Position numbers and translations under genes: made by a program. 17,017 nt of DNA, from the NCBI GenBank assembly GCA_964589415.1, contig CAZPRQ010000028.1, positions 1-17,017 of the forward strand, given 5' to 3'. Each line of letters begins with the position of its first letter. The first letter of the stretch is position 1. This stretch comes from CAZPRQ01 sp964589415 (GTDB taxonomy: Bacteria > Patescibacteriota > Doudnabacteria > UBA920). Below the pieces are notes generated by a model, which saw only the letters and a list, made by a program, of their open reading frames with translations, had not been told where the DNA came from and ran no database searches. This document shows, piece by piece, positions 7,256 through 13,516 of this stretch.

Positions 7256-8817
7256 GAATTTGAAATAATATTGTCCCGTTCTTTTAAATATTCGACGAGC
7301 TGGTTTAGTTCCTCACTCAGGGGTCTGTCTTGAAGGACTTTGGGAATAAATGACCTCACCTCGCTATAGAGCTTTCGGGTTGTTTCAGATAACGAAGACT
7401 TTATGCTTAGAAGATCTGTAGCTTGCGCTAAACAGAAAACTTCAATACTCAAAACAACAAAAGCATTTTCAATTACTTTGGATGCCAACAATGCTCCGTC
7501 CGCGCCCATACTTACTACATCCTGGTTGTCGCCATTGGTTGATATGGAGTGCAGGTGATGAGGGTAAGCCATCGACTGACTCAAAGCTGTGGTGGAGGTC
7601 GCTACAAATTGCAAACCTTGGAGTGCCAATGTGAGCCCGGGTGTATGCAAGTTCAAAAAAGGAGTCCAATTTTTTTGTATATTTGGGTTTAGAAAAAAGT
7701 TTATTCTTCGTTCAGACAGAATGGTTAATTTAACAATCGACGCTTTTAAGTTGTCTATTGCTGCCGAAATATAATCTCCGTGAAAATTTCCGCCATGGAC
7801 AAATTTTTCGCCTTTTAAGTCGACCAATGGGTTGTCTGTAGCCGAGTTCATTTCTATCTCGGTTATTTTTTTGGCATTTTCTATCGTATCTAAAATCGGG
7901 CCTAAAATTTGACTCGCGCAGCGTAGGGAATACACTTCTTGAATAGCATGGTCCATTGCTTGGATATGATCTTCCAAATGCACTTGTGCTAAGCTATTTT
8001 GGCGGTTTTTTAGGAGCTTGGAAGTTTTTAAAATGTTGCGCATATTTGTGGAAATATGCCTTTGACCCCCGTGCGGTCTGGCTAAGGACAGAAAAGGATC
8101 TATACTGTCATTGAAAGCGCCGCAAACTTCCAGCGACCAGCTGCTAGTTATGGTCGCGAGCTGGATTAATTTTTGAGAAAGGTTTAAAGCGTGAACACTG
8201 ACACCAGTCATGAACGAAGTGCCATTAATGAGTGCCAGTCCTTCTTTGGATTGAAGAATATGCGGTTTAATTTTTAATTTCGAGAATATTTTTTTAGCCG
8301 GAGTAATGGTATTTTCAAAAAAAACTCGGCCTTTTCCTAAAAATGCCAAGGCAATATGGGATAGTTGAACTAAGTCCCCACTTGTTCCTACGGCGCCATG
8401 TTCGGGTACTAGGGGGATGATTCTAAGGTTTATTAATCGGGCGTAAAATTCCGCTAATTCCCAAGTTATTCCCGAAAAGCCCTTTAAAAGAGTGTTAAGC
8501 CTGACAATCATAGTGGCTAAGACAAATTTTTGGCTTACCGGCTCTCCCATGCCGCAGGCATGGCTGAGTATAAGGTTGTTTTGTAATTCTTTTAGCTGCT
8601 TGAGGGTTATGATTCTGTTTGCCATGGGGCCAAAGCCCGTATTTACCCCATATATAATTTCAGTTTCTGCCCGCTTGTTTAAGAATTTACGTGATTTTTT
8701 AATGGCAAATTGGCAGCTTGGGTGAAGTTTAATTTTTACGCTAGGGTTGTCACAAAACGCTATAACGTCGCTAATTTTTAAATTTTTCCCTGTAAGGGTT
8801 AAGTGAGCTTGCTTCAT
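7252..8817 (-). CDS. MIO-type aromatic amino-acid ammonia-lyase/aminomutase (HAL/PAL/TAL family)
   Basis: A 521-aa member of the histidine/phenylalanine/tyrosine ammonia-lyase family, which uses a self-formed methylidene-imidazolone (MIO) electrophile to remove ammonia from an aromatic L-amino acid or shift it to the beta carbon. Visible active site: YGVNTGFG with Tyr56, Ser85-His86, the MIO triad Thr145-Ser146-Gly147 (usually Ala-Ser-Gly), INGT with Asn198, QEVYSLRC with Gln293, Tyr296 and Arg299, NSATDNP (334-340), GNFHGD (343-348) and NGDNQDVVSMG (428-438). The last block has Asn431-Gln432 where histidine lyases have Glu (NQED), which is the tyrosine/phenylalanine-lyase or aminomutase pattern. 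A histidine-degradation role is therefore less likely, and no hut genes are nearby. Full length for the family. It starts 3 nt after the nitroreductase-like stop and overlaps ThiF by 4 nt. Confidence 0.92.
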   Translation of the reverse strand: MKQAHLTLTGKNLKISDVIAFCDNPSVKIKLHPSCQFAIKKSRKFLNKRAETEIIYGVNTGFGPMANRIITLKQLKELQNNLILSHACGMGEPVSQKFVLATMIVRLNTLLKGFSGITWELAEFYARLINLRIIPLVPEHGAVGTSGDLVQLSHIALAFLGKGRVFFENTITPAKKIFSKLKIKPHILQSKEGLALINGTSFMTGVSVHALNLSQKLIQLATITSSWSLEVCGAFNDSIDPFLSLARPHGGQRHISTNMRNILKTSKLLKNRQNSLAQVHLEDHIQAMDHAIQEVYSLRCASQILGPILDTIENAKKITEIEMNSATDNPLVDLKGEKFVHGGNFHGDYISAAIDNLKASIVKLTILSERRINFFLNPNIQKNWTPFLNLHTPGLTLALQGLQFVATSTTALSQSMAYPHHLHSISTNGDNQDVVSMGADGALLASKVIENAFVVLSIEVFCLAQATDLLSIKSSLSETTRKLYSEVRSFIPKVLQDRPLSEELNQLVEYLKERDNIISNS

Positions 8818-8820
8818 AAA

Positions 8821-9828
8821 TTAATTTTCAATAATTACTGAATGCAAATTTAGTCTGGGGCTTCTGGGTGGTACTTTTTTTGTTACCCCCAGGCGGAATA
8901 CCATTTGTGGTCTTAGTTTGGTGAATAATTCATTTTGCAAATCCTTGTAAAAACTTCCTATTTCTATGGGAGCGCCAAAGACCCCTTGCTTTAACCCGAA
9001 TCTTTCGGCTTCTAAAGCCACACGCTCATAAATTCTGCCGGCTTTAAACCATGATGCCGGATCATTTCCGTTGGTAGAAATAACAGCTATTCCCGAGCAA
9101 TGATCCAGCATTTTTTTATTCATTGCCCGCTGCATGCCGGCCATGGGAATATAACGTATCGCCCAAGGCATAATTAACGAGAAAAGCCATGGTATGCCAA
9201 TATTGTAACCGGGCATTCCGTCCCGGTAGCGTTTCAAGCTAGGTCTTATCCACTGAGAGAGTTCACGAGTGAATATTTTATCGTGAAAACCAGACTCAAT
9301 GGCATTTAAGACTATGGAGTTTATTTTATTTTTTAAGACAGGTTGATAGTTTGTTATAAGTTTAATTTCAATATTAGGAGAATTTAATGACTTTATCCAA
9401 TCAATAAAAGATTGAGGTAAAGGTTTTTGATCAAACGGGTAACGGTTTGAGTGCCGATTTAGAATGCCTTTCAGCTTGAAAGTGTCAAGTCTCGGGCTTT
9501 GAAGACTATTCAGCTTAAAAACAGCCGACGGTTCGGTTGAATGGTCTTTTTCTTCGTAGACATAATCGAGTCCGAATGACGTTATCGCCTGTTCTAAATT
9601 TTCCGTGGCCGCTCCTAAGCTTAGAAAAAGTTCCCTGCCCTCAGGATCGGAGTCTTTTAGTCGCCTCGAGTTATTGGCGCAGACTTCTATAGTTTTGCCA
9701 TTTTCGTTTATTTTAAAAAGCCATGGTTGAGTGTTATGACTAGAGGCTGCCAATGTGCCCAGATAGACTAAGGTATTAAGTTTTTTATCGTCCGTTAAAG
9801 AGTTAAAATTGTCACAGTCCAAATCCAT
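8821..9828 (-). CDS. Acg-family nitroreductase-like FMN protein
   Basis: A 335-aa protein with the signature order of the Acg (Rv2032-like) branch of the nitroreductase fold: AASSHNTQPW (27-36), DPEGRELFLSLGAA (61-74), NRHSNRYPFD (114-123) and the C-terminal FRLGVTKKVPPRSPR (301-315). Members bind FMN as a two-lobed internal duplication, and some sequester the flavin without classic nitroreductase activity, so the reaction is open (oxidation, dehydrogenation or flavin storage). First gene of the five-gene operon, about 40 nt downstream of an excellent extended -10; no Shine-Dalgarno is obvious before the ATG. The next gene begins after three bases. Pairing with a separate Rv1355c-type ThiF downstream mirrors the ThiF-nitroreductase fusions known elsewhere. 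Confidence 0.85.
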   Translation of the reverse strand: MDLDCDNFNSLTDDKKLNTLVYLGTLAASSHNTQPWLFKINENGKTIEVCANNSRRLKDSDPEGRELFLSLGAATENLEQAITSFGLDYVYEEKDHSTEPSAVFKLNSLQSPRLDTFKLKGILNRHSNRYPFDQKPLPQSFIDWIKSLNSPNIEIKLITNYQPVLKNKINSIVLNAIESGFHDKIFTRELSQWIRPSLKRYRDGMPGYNIGIPWLFSLIMPWAIRYIPMAGMQRAMNKKMLDHCSGIAVISTNGNDPASWFKAGRIYERVALEAERFGLKQGVFGAPIEIGSFYKDLQNELFTKLRPQMVFRLGVTKKVPPRSPRLNLHSVIIEN

Positions 9829-9875
9829 GATTTTTGGAATTTATTTTTTATTTCTTACAAGGTAATTCCCTGCTA

Positions 9876-9884
9876 ATTATAGCA
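9876..9884 (-). promoter_or_regulatory. Extended -10 promoter of the five-gene operon
   Basis: Minus strand TGC-TATAAT, a perfect extended -10 (hexamer 9876-9881). No TTGACA-like -35 is found at 16-18 bp, as expected for extended -10 promoters. Transcription should start near 9869, giving a leader of about 40 nt before the nitroreductase-like gene. It overlaps the receiver promoter region pointing the other way. Confidence 0.65.
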
Positions 9885-9899
9885 TATTTTGTTAAACTG

Positions 9900-9908
9900 T
9901 GCTATACT
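9900..9908 (+). promoter_or_regulatory. Extended -10 promoter of the response regulator
   Basis: Plus strand TGC-TATACT (hexamer 9903-9908), 15 nt before the preferred receiver ATG at 9924, so the leader would be only about 8-9 nt and carries no Shine-Dalgarno. With the opposing element at 9876-9884 it forms a near-perfect inverted repeat (8 of 9 bases) around a 15-nt centre. The two polymerase sites must therefore overlap. Confidence 0.6.
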
Positions 9909-9923
9909 AAAAACAACAAATCT

Positions 9924-10325
9924 ATGTCCGAAATACAAGCAAAAAAAATATTGGTCGTGGAGGACGATCCCGCTATGAGGGATATAGTCACCCATAAGCT
10001 ATCTACTTCCGGTTTTGAGGTACATGCCGCCGAAGACGGCAAAAAGGCAATAGATCTCATTTCTCAAGAGAAACCTGATTTGGTTTTACTGGATTTAATG
10101 CTGCCGGAGATAGATGGTTTTGGCGTTTTGGAAGCCTTGCGTAAAAACCTGGATAAGAAGGTTGCCGATACCCCTGTAATTATTTTAAGCAATTTATGGA
10201 GTAATAAGGATATTTTGCGTACCAAAGCTTTGCAAGTACAAGCATATATGGTAAAGGCCTACTTTACCACGGAAGAGATATTAAATAAAATTAACGAAAT
10301 TTTAGCCAATCAAAAAGTAGTTTAA
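9924..10325 (+). CDS. Single-domain (CheY-like) response regulator
   Basis: A receiver domain alone, 133 aa from the ATG at 9924. The acidic pair Asp14-Asp15 (VVEDDP), phospho-acceptor Asp57 (LVLLDLMLPEIDGFG), Ser89 (IILSN) and Lys111 (MVKAYF) are all in place, so it should be phosphorylatable. There is no DNA-binding or enzymatic output domain, so it must act by protein-protein contact or as a phosphate relay. A longer reading begins at an upstream ATG (9834), but those 30 residues do not resemble a receiver and that start lies upstream of the promoter, so the internal ATG is preferred. It is divergent to the operon ending in the histidine kinase and shares its control region; I infer they form a two-component pair. 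A terminator follows at 10333-10370. Confidence 0.93.
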   Translation: MSEIQAKKILVVEDDPAMRDIVTHKLSTSGFEVHAAEDGKKAIDLISQEKPDLVLLDLMLPEIDGFGVLEALRKNLDKKVADTPVIILSNLWSNKDILRTKALQVQAYMVKAYFTTEEILNKINEILANQKVV

Positions 10326-10332
10326 CTACAAA

Positions 10333-10370
10333 TTAAAATCCCTACCGCCTGACGGCGGGAGGGATTTTAA
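10333..10370. terminator. Bidirectional terminator between response regulator and HU
   Basis: Stem of 10333-10343 with 10360-10370 (11 bp, TTAAAATCCCT), an A/G mismatch, then CCGCC/GGCGG (10345-10349 with 10354-10358) closed by a 4-nt loop. A/T-rich flanks give U-rich 3' ends on both strands. It serves the convergent genes ending at 10325 (+) and 10381 (-). Confidence 0.88.
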
Positions 10371-10380
10371 AATTGCTAAA

Positions 10381-10653
10381 TTACAATATGGCGTCTTTTG
10401 CCGCTTTCAAAACTCGGAATTTAATTACAGTCTTGGCCGGAATTTGAATTGTCGCGCCGGTTGCCGGGTTACGACCCTGGCGAGCAGGTCGGTTTTTCTT
10501 AATTAGTTTGCCAAGTCCAGGAATGGTGAATTCACCGGACTTTTTAGTTTCGTTGTAAGCCATGGCTACCATAGCTTCCAACATCTCGCTGACTTCTTTG
10601 CGGGTCTTGCCAAGCTTGTCAGCTAGAGCCTGCAGGAGTTCTGACTTTGTCAT
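10381..10653 (-). CDS. HU-family nucleoid DNA-binding protein
   Basis: A 90-aa histone-like protein that bends and compacts DNA as a dimer. The N-terminal helical dimerisation part begins MTKSELLQALADKLG. The beta-arm carries GRNPATGATIQIPA (60-73), including the conserved Pro that intercalates DNA, and the C-terminal helix follows with FRVLKAAKDAIL. Length equals the HU/IHF norm. The ATG is preceded by GGGAG (10665-10669) at 11 nt. It is a monocistronic unit with its own promoter (10737-10764), an unusually GC-rich leader and a shared terminator (10333-10370). Confidence 0.96.
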   Translation of the reverse strand: MTKSELLQALADKLGKTRKEVSEMLEAMVAMAYNETKKSGEFTIPGLGKLIKKNRPARQGRNPATGATIQIPAKTVIKFRVLKAAKDAIL

Positions 10654-10730
10654 GATTTTGTTGTCTCCCTGTTTCCCCCACCCTTCCCCTAGCCTGAAGG
10701 GCCGGGCGCGGGAGAGGTATTAGTTAATTC
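10654..10730 (-). promoter_or_regulatory. GC-rich structured 5' leader of HU
   Basis: The 77-nt predicted leader is strikingly C-rich then G-rich in an AT-rich neighbourhood. CCCTTC/GAAGGG (10681-10686 with 10696-10701) can form a hairpin. CTCCC near the 5' end (plus-strand GGGAG, 10710-10714) can pair with the GGGAG Shine-Dalgarno (plus-strand CTCCC, 10665-10669). This would allow translational control, but no known riboswitch is recognised and pairing was judged only by eye. Confidence 0.35.
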
Positions 10731-10736
10731 ATTACT

Positions 10737-10764
10737 ATGGTAGCAAAAACCCCAATAAAATCAA
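10737..10764 (-). promoter_or_regulatory. Promoter of HU
   Basis: Minus strand TTGATT (10759-10764), a 16-bp spacer ending in TGC, then TACCAT (10737-10742): a good -35 with an extended -10. Predicted start near 10730. Confidence 0.6.
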
Positions 10765-10827
10765 GCGAATAACAAAATATTATTTTTTTTCGCCGAGGTT
10801 TTTTAAATTATTGTCAAATGGTATAGC

Positions 10828-10836
10828 TGTGGATAA
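10828..10836 (-). other. Single perfect DnaA-box-like 9-mer
   Basis: The plus strand reads TGTGGATAA, the exact complement of the TTATCCACA DnaA box, in an AT-rich gap upstream of HU. I found no second perfect copy in the window, so it is not an origin on this evidence; chance is possible. Confidence 0.3.
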
Positions 10837-10849
10837 AAAATTATGGCTT

Positions 10850-10892
10850 AAATAAAAAGAAAAAAGGCTGGCAGCGATTAATACGTGCCAGC
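10850..10892 (-). terminator. Terminator at the 3' end of the disrupted membrane-protein gene
   Basis: Minus strand GCTGGCA/TGCCAGC (10886-10892 with 10867-10873) around a 12-nt loop that contains the stop codon region of the gene ending at 10878. It is followed by a U-rich tract (10850-10865). It would have ended the TrmB-rarA-queA-membrane-protein operon before the insertion. Confidence 0.7.
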
Positions 10893-11131
10893 AGCTTTAC
10901 TTGATGAGTAGGATTCTATTTCTTCTATTTTTTTCTCCCACTCAGTAATCATTACCAACATTAGCCAGGAACTTAGGGTGAGAAAATCCCAAAAAGCCCC
11001 ACAAATTAGTTTCTGCTTTCCGTGAAAACTTCTCTCCGGCCGAAGGCCTACGTACTCCTTTAATCCCATAATGGAAATTCTGCCGTAAAACTTTGCTTTT
11101 GACACAAGCGAAGGTTTAGGGGTTTTCCGTT
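10878..11131 (-). pseudogene. 3' part of a small membrane-protein gene split by the IS
   Basis: This fragment reads in frame from the target duplication at 11123-11131 to TAA at 10878. It encodes a basic stretch, then a second hydrophobic segment (FLTLSSWLMLVMI) and an acidic/serine-rich tail. A GTG at 11105 could start a 75-aa remnant, but the frame continues upstream without a stop to the insertion edge. Joining it to 12303-12414 with one copy of the 9-bp duplication gives one continuous 118-codon gene. Product unknown; a two-helix membrane protein by appearance. Confidence 0.75.
11123..11131. repeat. Left copy of 9-bp target-site duplication
   Basis: TTTTCCGTT immediately left of the left inverted repeat; identical to 12303-12311. 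Confidence 0.88.
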
Positions 11132-11163
11132 GATACCGTTACCTTTTTGGCTCCTAGATTTAC

Positions 11164-11192
11164 TTGTTTTGGTTTTAATTAAAAGATAAAAT
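11164..11192 (+). promoter_or_regulatory. Candidate internal promoter of the IS transposase
   Basis: TTGTTT (11164-11169), 17-bp spacer, TAAAAT (11187-11192), inside the element just after the left inverted repeat and about 28 nt ahead of the ATG at 11221. Confidence 0.5.
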
Positions 11193-11220
11193 CAAGTATT
11201 AACCAGTTAATTAGCTTAAA

Positions 11221-12295
11221 ATGATTAAAAAAACGCACTCTTAAGTGCGCTGAATGTAAAAGCAAGGAAACTATTAGGAAAGGCAGCAGGAATGGCAAGA
11301 ACAGGTATTTTTGCAAGAAGTGTGAGGTGTGGTTTTGGGTAGACCACCGGAAAAAAGATCAGGTGCTCTGGATTTTCCACATAGACGGGGTGCCATTTAG
11401 AAAACTTGGCGACCAGCAAGAACTGTCAGGTAAGCAGGTGTTTAAAAAGGTTCAGGCAGAACTTAATTCCTTGCCTTGGAACTGGCAGCTGACAAAACTG
11501 TTATGTAATATGCTTCTGTTTTGCGGCATCCTAATCATCGACGGCAAATATATCGCTGTAAAAGGCTTTGAAGCAAAAATCCCCTTCATTTATGGTATTG
11601 ATTATTCCACCCATGATATTCCACACGGCGAATTGTTTACGGTTGAGGACGAAATGGCTTTCTCCCAATTCCTTGGTAGATTAAAAGAGCTTGGATACAA
11701 TCCCAGAGTTATCATCGCTGATGATCGTCAAGGCTTAAAACAGGCTTTAAACAAAGTGTTTCCGCGCGCTTTGTTACAACTCTGTCACGTACATTTTTTA
11801 GAAAACATCCGGCAAGTTTTAAACATCCGCACCGACGATCGTTATCATCATTTCTTTAACTCCCTAATCGCCCATGTGTTCAAAGTAAAAAGAGAAAGTA
11901 AAATTACCAAAGGCTTAATGCATGTCTTTTACAAACGCACTTATGGCAATCGTATGCTACAAAACATTGTCACCGGCATTAAGCACCGACAAGCTGAGCT
12001 GTTTAATTACCTGCGAGTTAAGGAATGTCCTAACAATACCAACTTAATCGAGCTTTACAATTCCCATTTACAGGCGCGTTTAAAAAGCATCAAAGGTTTC
12101 CAATCCTTTGATTCCGCAAACAGGTGGCTAAACGGATATTTAATCCGCAGAAGAACAAAACCATTAACTGACTGTAAAACTAAATTCAAAAAACTTAACG
12201 GGTTTGCTTCTCTGCAGTTTACAATACAAAATTCTAAGGCTTGGCCGATAAAAATTGCCGGAATTAAACCTCCTAAGCAGGAGCCAAAAAGGTAA
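11221..12295 (+). CDS. IS256/MULE-like DDE transposase with N-terminal zinc ribbon; frame break at A7
   Basis: The main frame is open from 11225 to TAA at 12293-12295. Before the first in-frame start-like codon (GTG 11327) it encodes a clear zinc ribbon: CAEC (11246-11257), then about 17 residues, then CKKC (11312-11323). The only ATG near the ribbon (11221, reading MIKK) is in another frame: ATG-ATT followed by seven A. One A fewer would fuse it into a 357-aa protein; as written it stops at 11242-11244. Numbered from GTG 11327 (322 aa), the catalytic core shows Asp72 (IIDGKYI), Asp122/123 (IIADDRQGL), the CHVH motif (143-146) and Glu232 (NTNLIELYNSHL), the DDE set of IS256/MULE enzymes, with an HTH-like LSGKQVFKKV before it. 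The copy is therefore expressed by slippage, expressed without the ribbon, or dead. Confidence 0.85.
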
Positions 12296-12302
12296 CGCTA
12301 GC

Positions 12303-12311
12303 TTTTCCGTT
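12303..12311. repeat. Right copy of 9-bp target-site duplication
   Basis: TTTTCCGTT immediately right of the right inverted repeat; identical to 11123-11131. Confidence 0.88.
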
Positions 12312-12414
12312 CAGTGAAGAATAAAATTCCCATGAGTATGTTGAGCGGTACTAAAAATACAAGCGATATGGGAAGGACCGTAAGAATAATGAGGACTAAG
12401 ATAATCTTGCGCAT
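12303..12414 (-). pseudogene. 5' part of a small membrane-protein gene split by the IS
   Basis: The ATG at 12414 has an AAGGAGG Shine-Dalgarno (12419-12425) four bases upstream and lies 28 nt after the queA stop, so this was the next gene of that operon. It encodes a very hydrophobic N-terminus (MRKIILVLIILTVLPISLVF and onward through LNILMGILFF) ending FFTERK at the duplication. In the present sequence the frame runs into the IS and stops at TAG (12298-12300) after 38 codons. The remaining gene is at 10878-11131 in the same frame. No family recognised; a short transmembrane peptide could still be made. Confidence 0.72.
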
Positions 12415-12442
12415 CGCGCCTCCTTATTCGGACATTATATGC

Positions 12443-13489
12443 TTAGTTGTCAGGCTTGACAAGCATGGCATCGCCAAATGAAAAAAAACGAAATTTTTTG
12501 CTTATTGCATATTTATACAGCTTAAAAAGCCTTTTTTCCCCTACAAATGCGGCAACCAGCATAAGCAGGCTGCTTTTAGGCACATGGAAATTTGTAATTA
12601 GGCCACCAGTCATGGAAAAAGCAAATCCCGGGGTAATAAATAAATTTGTGTTGCCTGAAAGTTTTGGTTTTTTTGGGTTTTTGTAGGCGGATTCCAAAGT
12701 TCTTACTACAGTGGTACCCACTGCGATAATGGGCCGTCCGGTTTGCTTGGCTTTTTTCAGCAGCAAATGAGTTTTTGGATCTATATGATAGAATTCTTCG
12801 TGCAGCCGGCGCGAGTAAATTTGCGTTTCGGTAAGAGGGGCAAATGTTCCCAATCCGACATCTAGTCGAATAAATGCGGGCTGTATCTTTTTTGCTTTAA
12901 GTTTTTTTAGTAATCGTTTCGTGAAATGCAGGCCGGCGGTTGGTGCGGCTATGGAAAGGCCTTTTTTCGCAAAGATTGTCTGATACCATTTGCGACGTTC
13001 TTTCTCGGGCAAAGGCGAGTTTTTCATGTAGGGAGGCAGCGGAGTTATGCCGTAATTTCTAATGAGCGTGGGAATTTGGGATCCCGGTACCGATGTTTTA
13101 AAAATATATTTATTCCCCTGCTTTTTTATTAGCGTTAATAGGTGTCCCTGTTTTTTACGGCCGTAAAAAATGAGTATGGTGTTTGGGGTTAGGGATTTGT
13201 TGACCAGGCAGGTAAGCCGATTGCCCTTATGCGATAAATATAACAGTTCCACCTTGCCGCCTGTGGTCTTTACTGCTCTTATGCGCGCCGGTATAACGCG
13301 GGTTTGGTTAAATACAATTAGGGAATTTTTTGGCAGGTATCTGTCCAAGTGAAAAAAAATATCTTCGGTTTGTGCTTGAGTTTTTTTATCCCATACCAAA
13401 AGGCGGGCAGAGTCTCGCGGGCTTGCCGGCAGCTTGGCAATTAGTTCGGGTGGTAGCTTGTAATTATATTGGGACAGGAAATTTTTCAA
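12443..13489 (-). CDS. queA: S-adenosylmethionine:tRNA ribosyltransferase-isomerase QueA
   Basis: Transfers and isomerises the ribosyl group of AdoMet onto preQ1 at position 34 of tRNA, forming epoxyqueuosine. The 348-aa protein shows the family from end to end: YKLPPELIAKLPASPRDSARLLV near the start (split here only in residue choice), NQTRVIPARI, GGKVELL, GITPLPPYMK, SIAAPTAGLHFT, LDVGLGTFAPL, HEEFYHI, AVGTTVVRTLES, LITNFHVPKSSLLMLVAAF and FFSFGDAMLV. Length is normal. The start is a TTG at 13489; no ATG or Shine-Dalgarno is better placed and the N-terminus then matches relatives. It follows rarA after 19 nt in the same operon. No other queuosine genes are in the window, so preQ1 may come from elsewhere in the genome or from salvage. 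Confidence 0.95.
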   Translation of the reverse strand: MKNFLSQYNYKLPPELIAKLPASPRDSARLLVWDKKTQAQTEDIFFHLDRYLPKNSLIVFNQTRVIPARIRAVKTTGGKVELLYLSHKGNRLTCLVNKSLTPNTILIFYGRKKQGHLLTLIKKQGNKYIFKTSVPGSQIPTLIRNYGITPLPPYMKNSPLPEKERRKWYQTIFAKKGLSIAAPTAGLHFTKRLLKKLKAKKIQPAFIRLDVGLGTFAPLTETQIYSRRLHEEFYHIDPKTHLLLKKAKQTGRPIIAVGTTVVRTLESAYKNPKKPKLSGNTNLFITPGFAFSMTGGLITNFHVPKSSLLMLVAAFVGEKRLFKLYKYAISKKFRFFSFGDAMLVKPDN

Positions 13490-13500
13490 TTTATTGGTCG

Positions 13501-13516
13501 TTACGGGGTTACGGGG
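13501..13516. repeat. 8-bp tandem duplication at the rarA stop codon
   Basis: Plus strand TTACGGGG repeated twice back to back (13501-13508, 13509-13516); the second copy contains the complement of the rarA TAA. Probably a simple slippage duplication; the extra copy falls in the rarA-queA gap and does not alter either protein. Confidence 0.6.

Larger units (their letters stand above)
11132..12302 (+). mobile_element. Complete insertion sequence, 1171 bp, with 24-bp TIRs
   Basis: The left end (11132-11155) and right end (12279-12302) are inverted repeats identical at 22 of 24 bases, sharing the uninterrupted core GTTACCTTTTTGGCTCCT. The element is bracketed by a 9-bp direct repeat, TTTTCCGTT (11123-11131 and 12303-12311), consistent with the 8-9-bp duplications of IS256- and MULE-type transposons. 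It carries one transposase, whose stop codon lies inside the right inverted repeat. It interrupted a small membrane-protein gene on the opposite strand. The nearly perfect ends and intact duplication suggest a fairly recent insertion. Confidence 0.93.

Noticed and set aside
7252..8817. Histidine utilisation (hutH) assignment for the MIO enzyme
   Set aside because: Active-site Asn-Gln in place of the Glu motif and absence of hutU/I/G neighbours argue against it, although the family is the same.
3115..9828. TOMM/thiazole-oxazole peptide cluster (E1-like plus nitroreductase)
   Set aside because: No YcaO protein and no precursor peptide were found; the flavoprotein is Acg-type, not McbC-type.
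9834..9923. 30-residue N-terminal extension of the response regulator
   Set aside because: It is unlike receiver domains and lies upstream of the best promoter (9900-9908); the internal ATG at 9924 gives a normal CheY length.
9876..10836. Replication origin near the regulator/HU region
   Set aside because: Only one perfect DnaA box, no cluster of boxes, and no dnaA/dnaN/gyr genes nearby.
11225..11419. Minus-strand ORF antisense to the transposase start
   Set aside because: Mirror of the zinc-ribbon coding region; no independent support.
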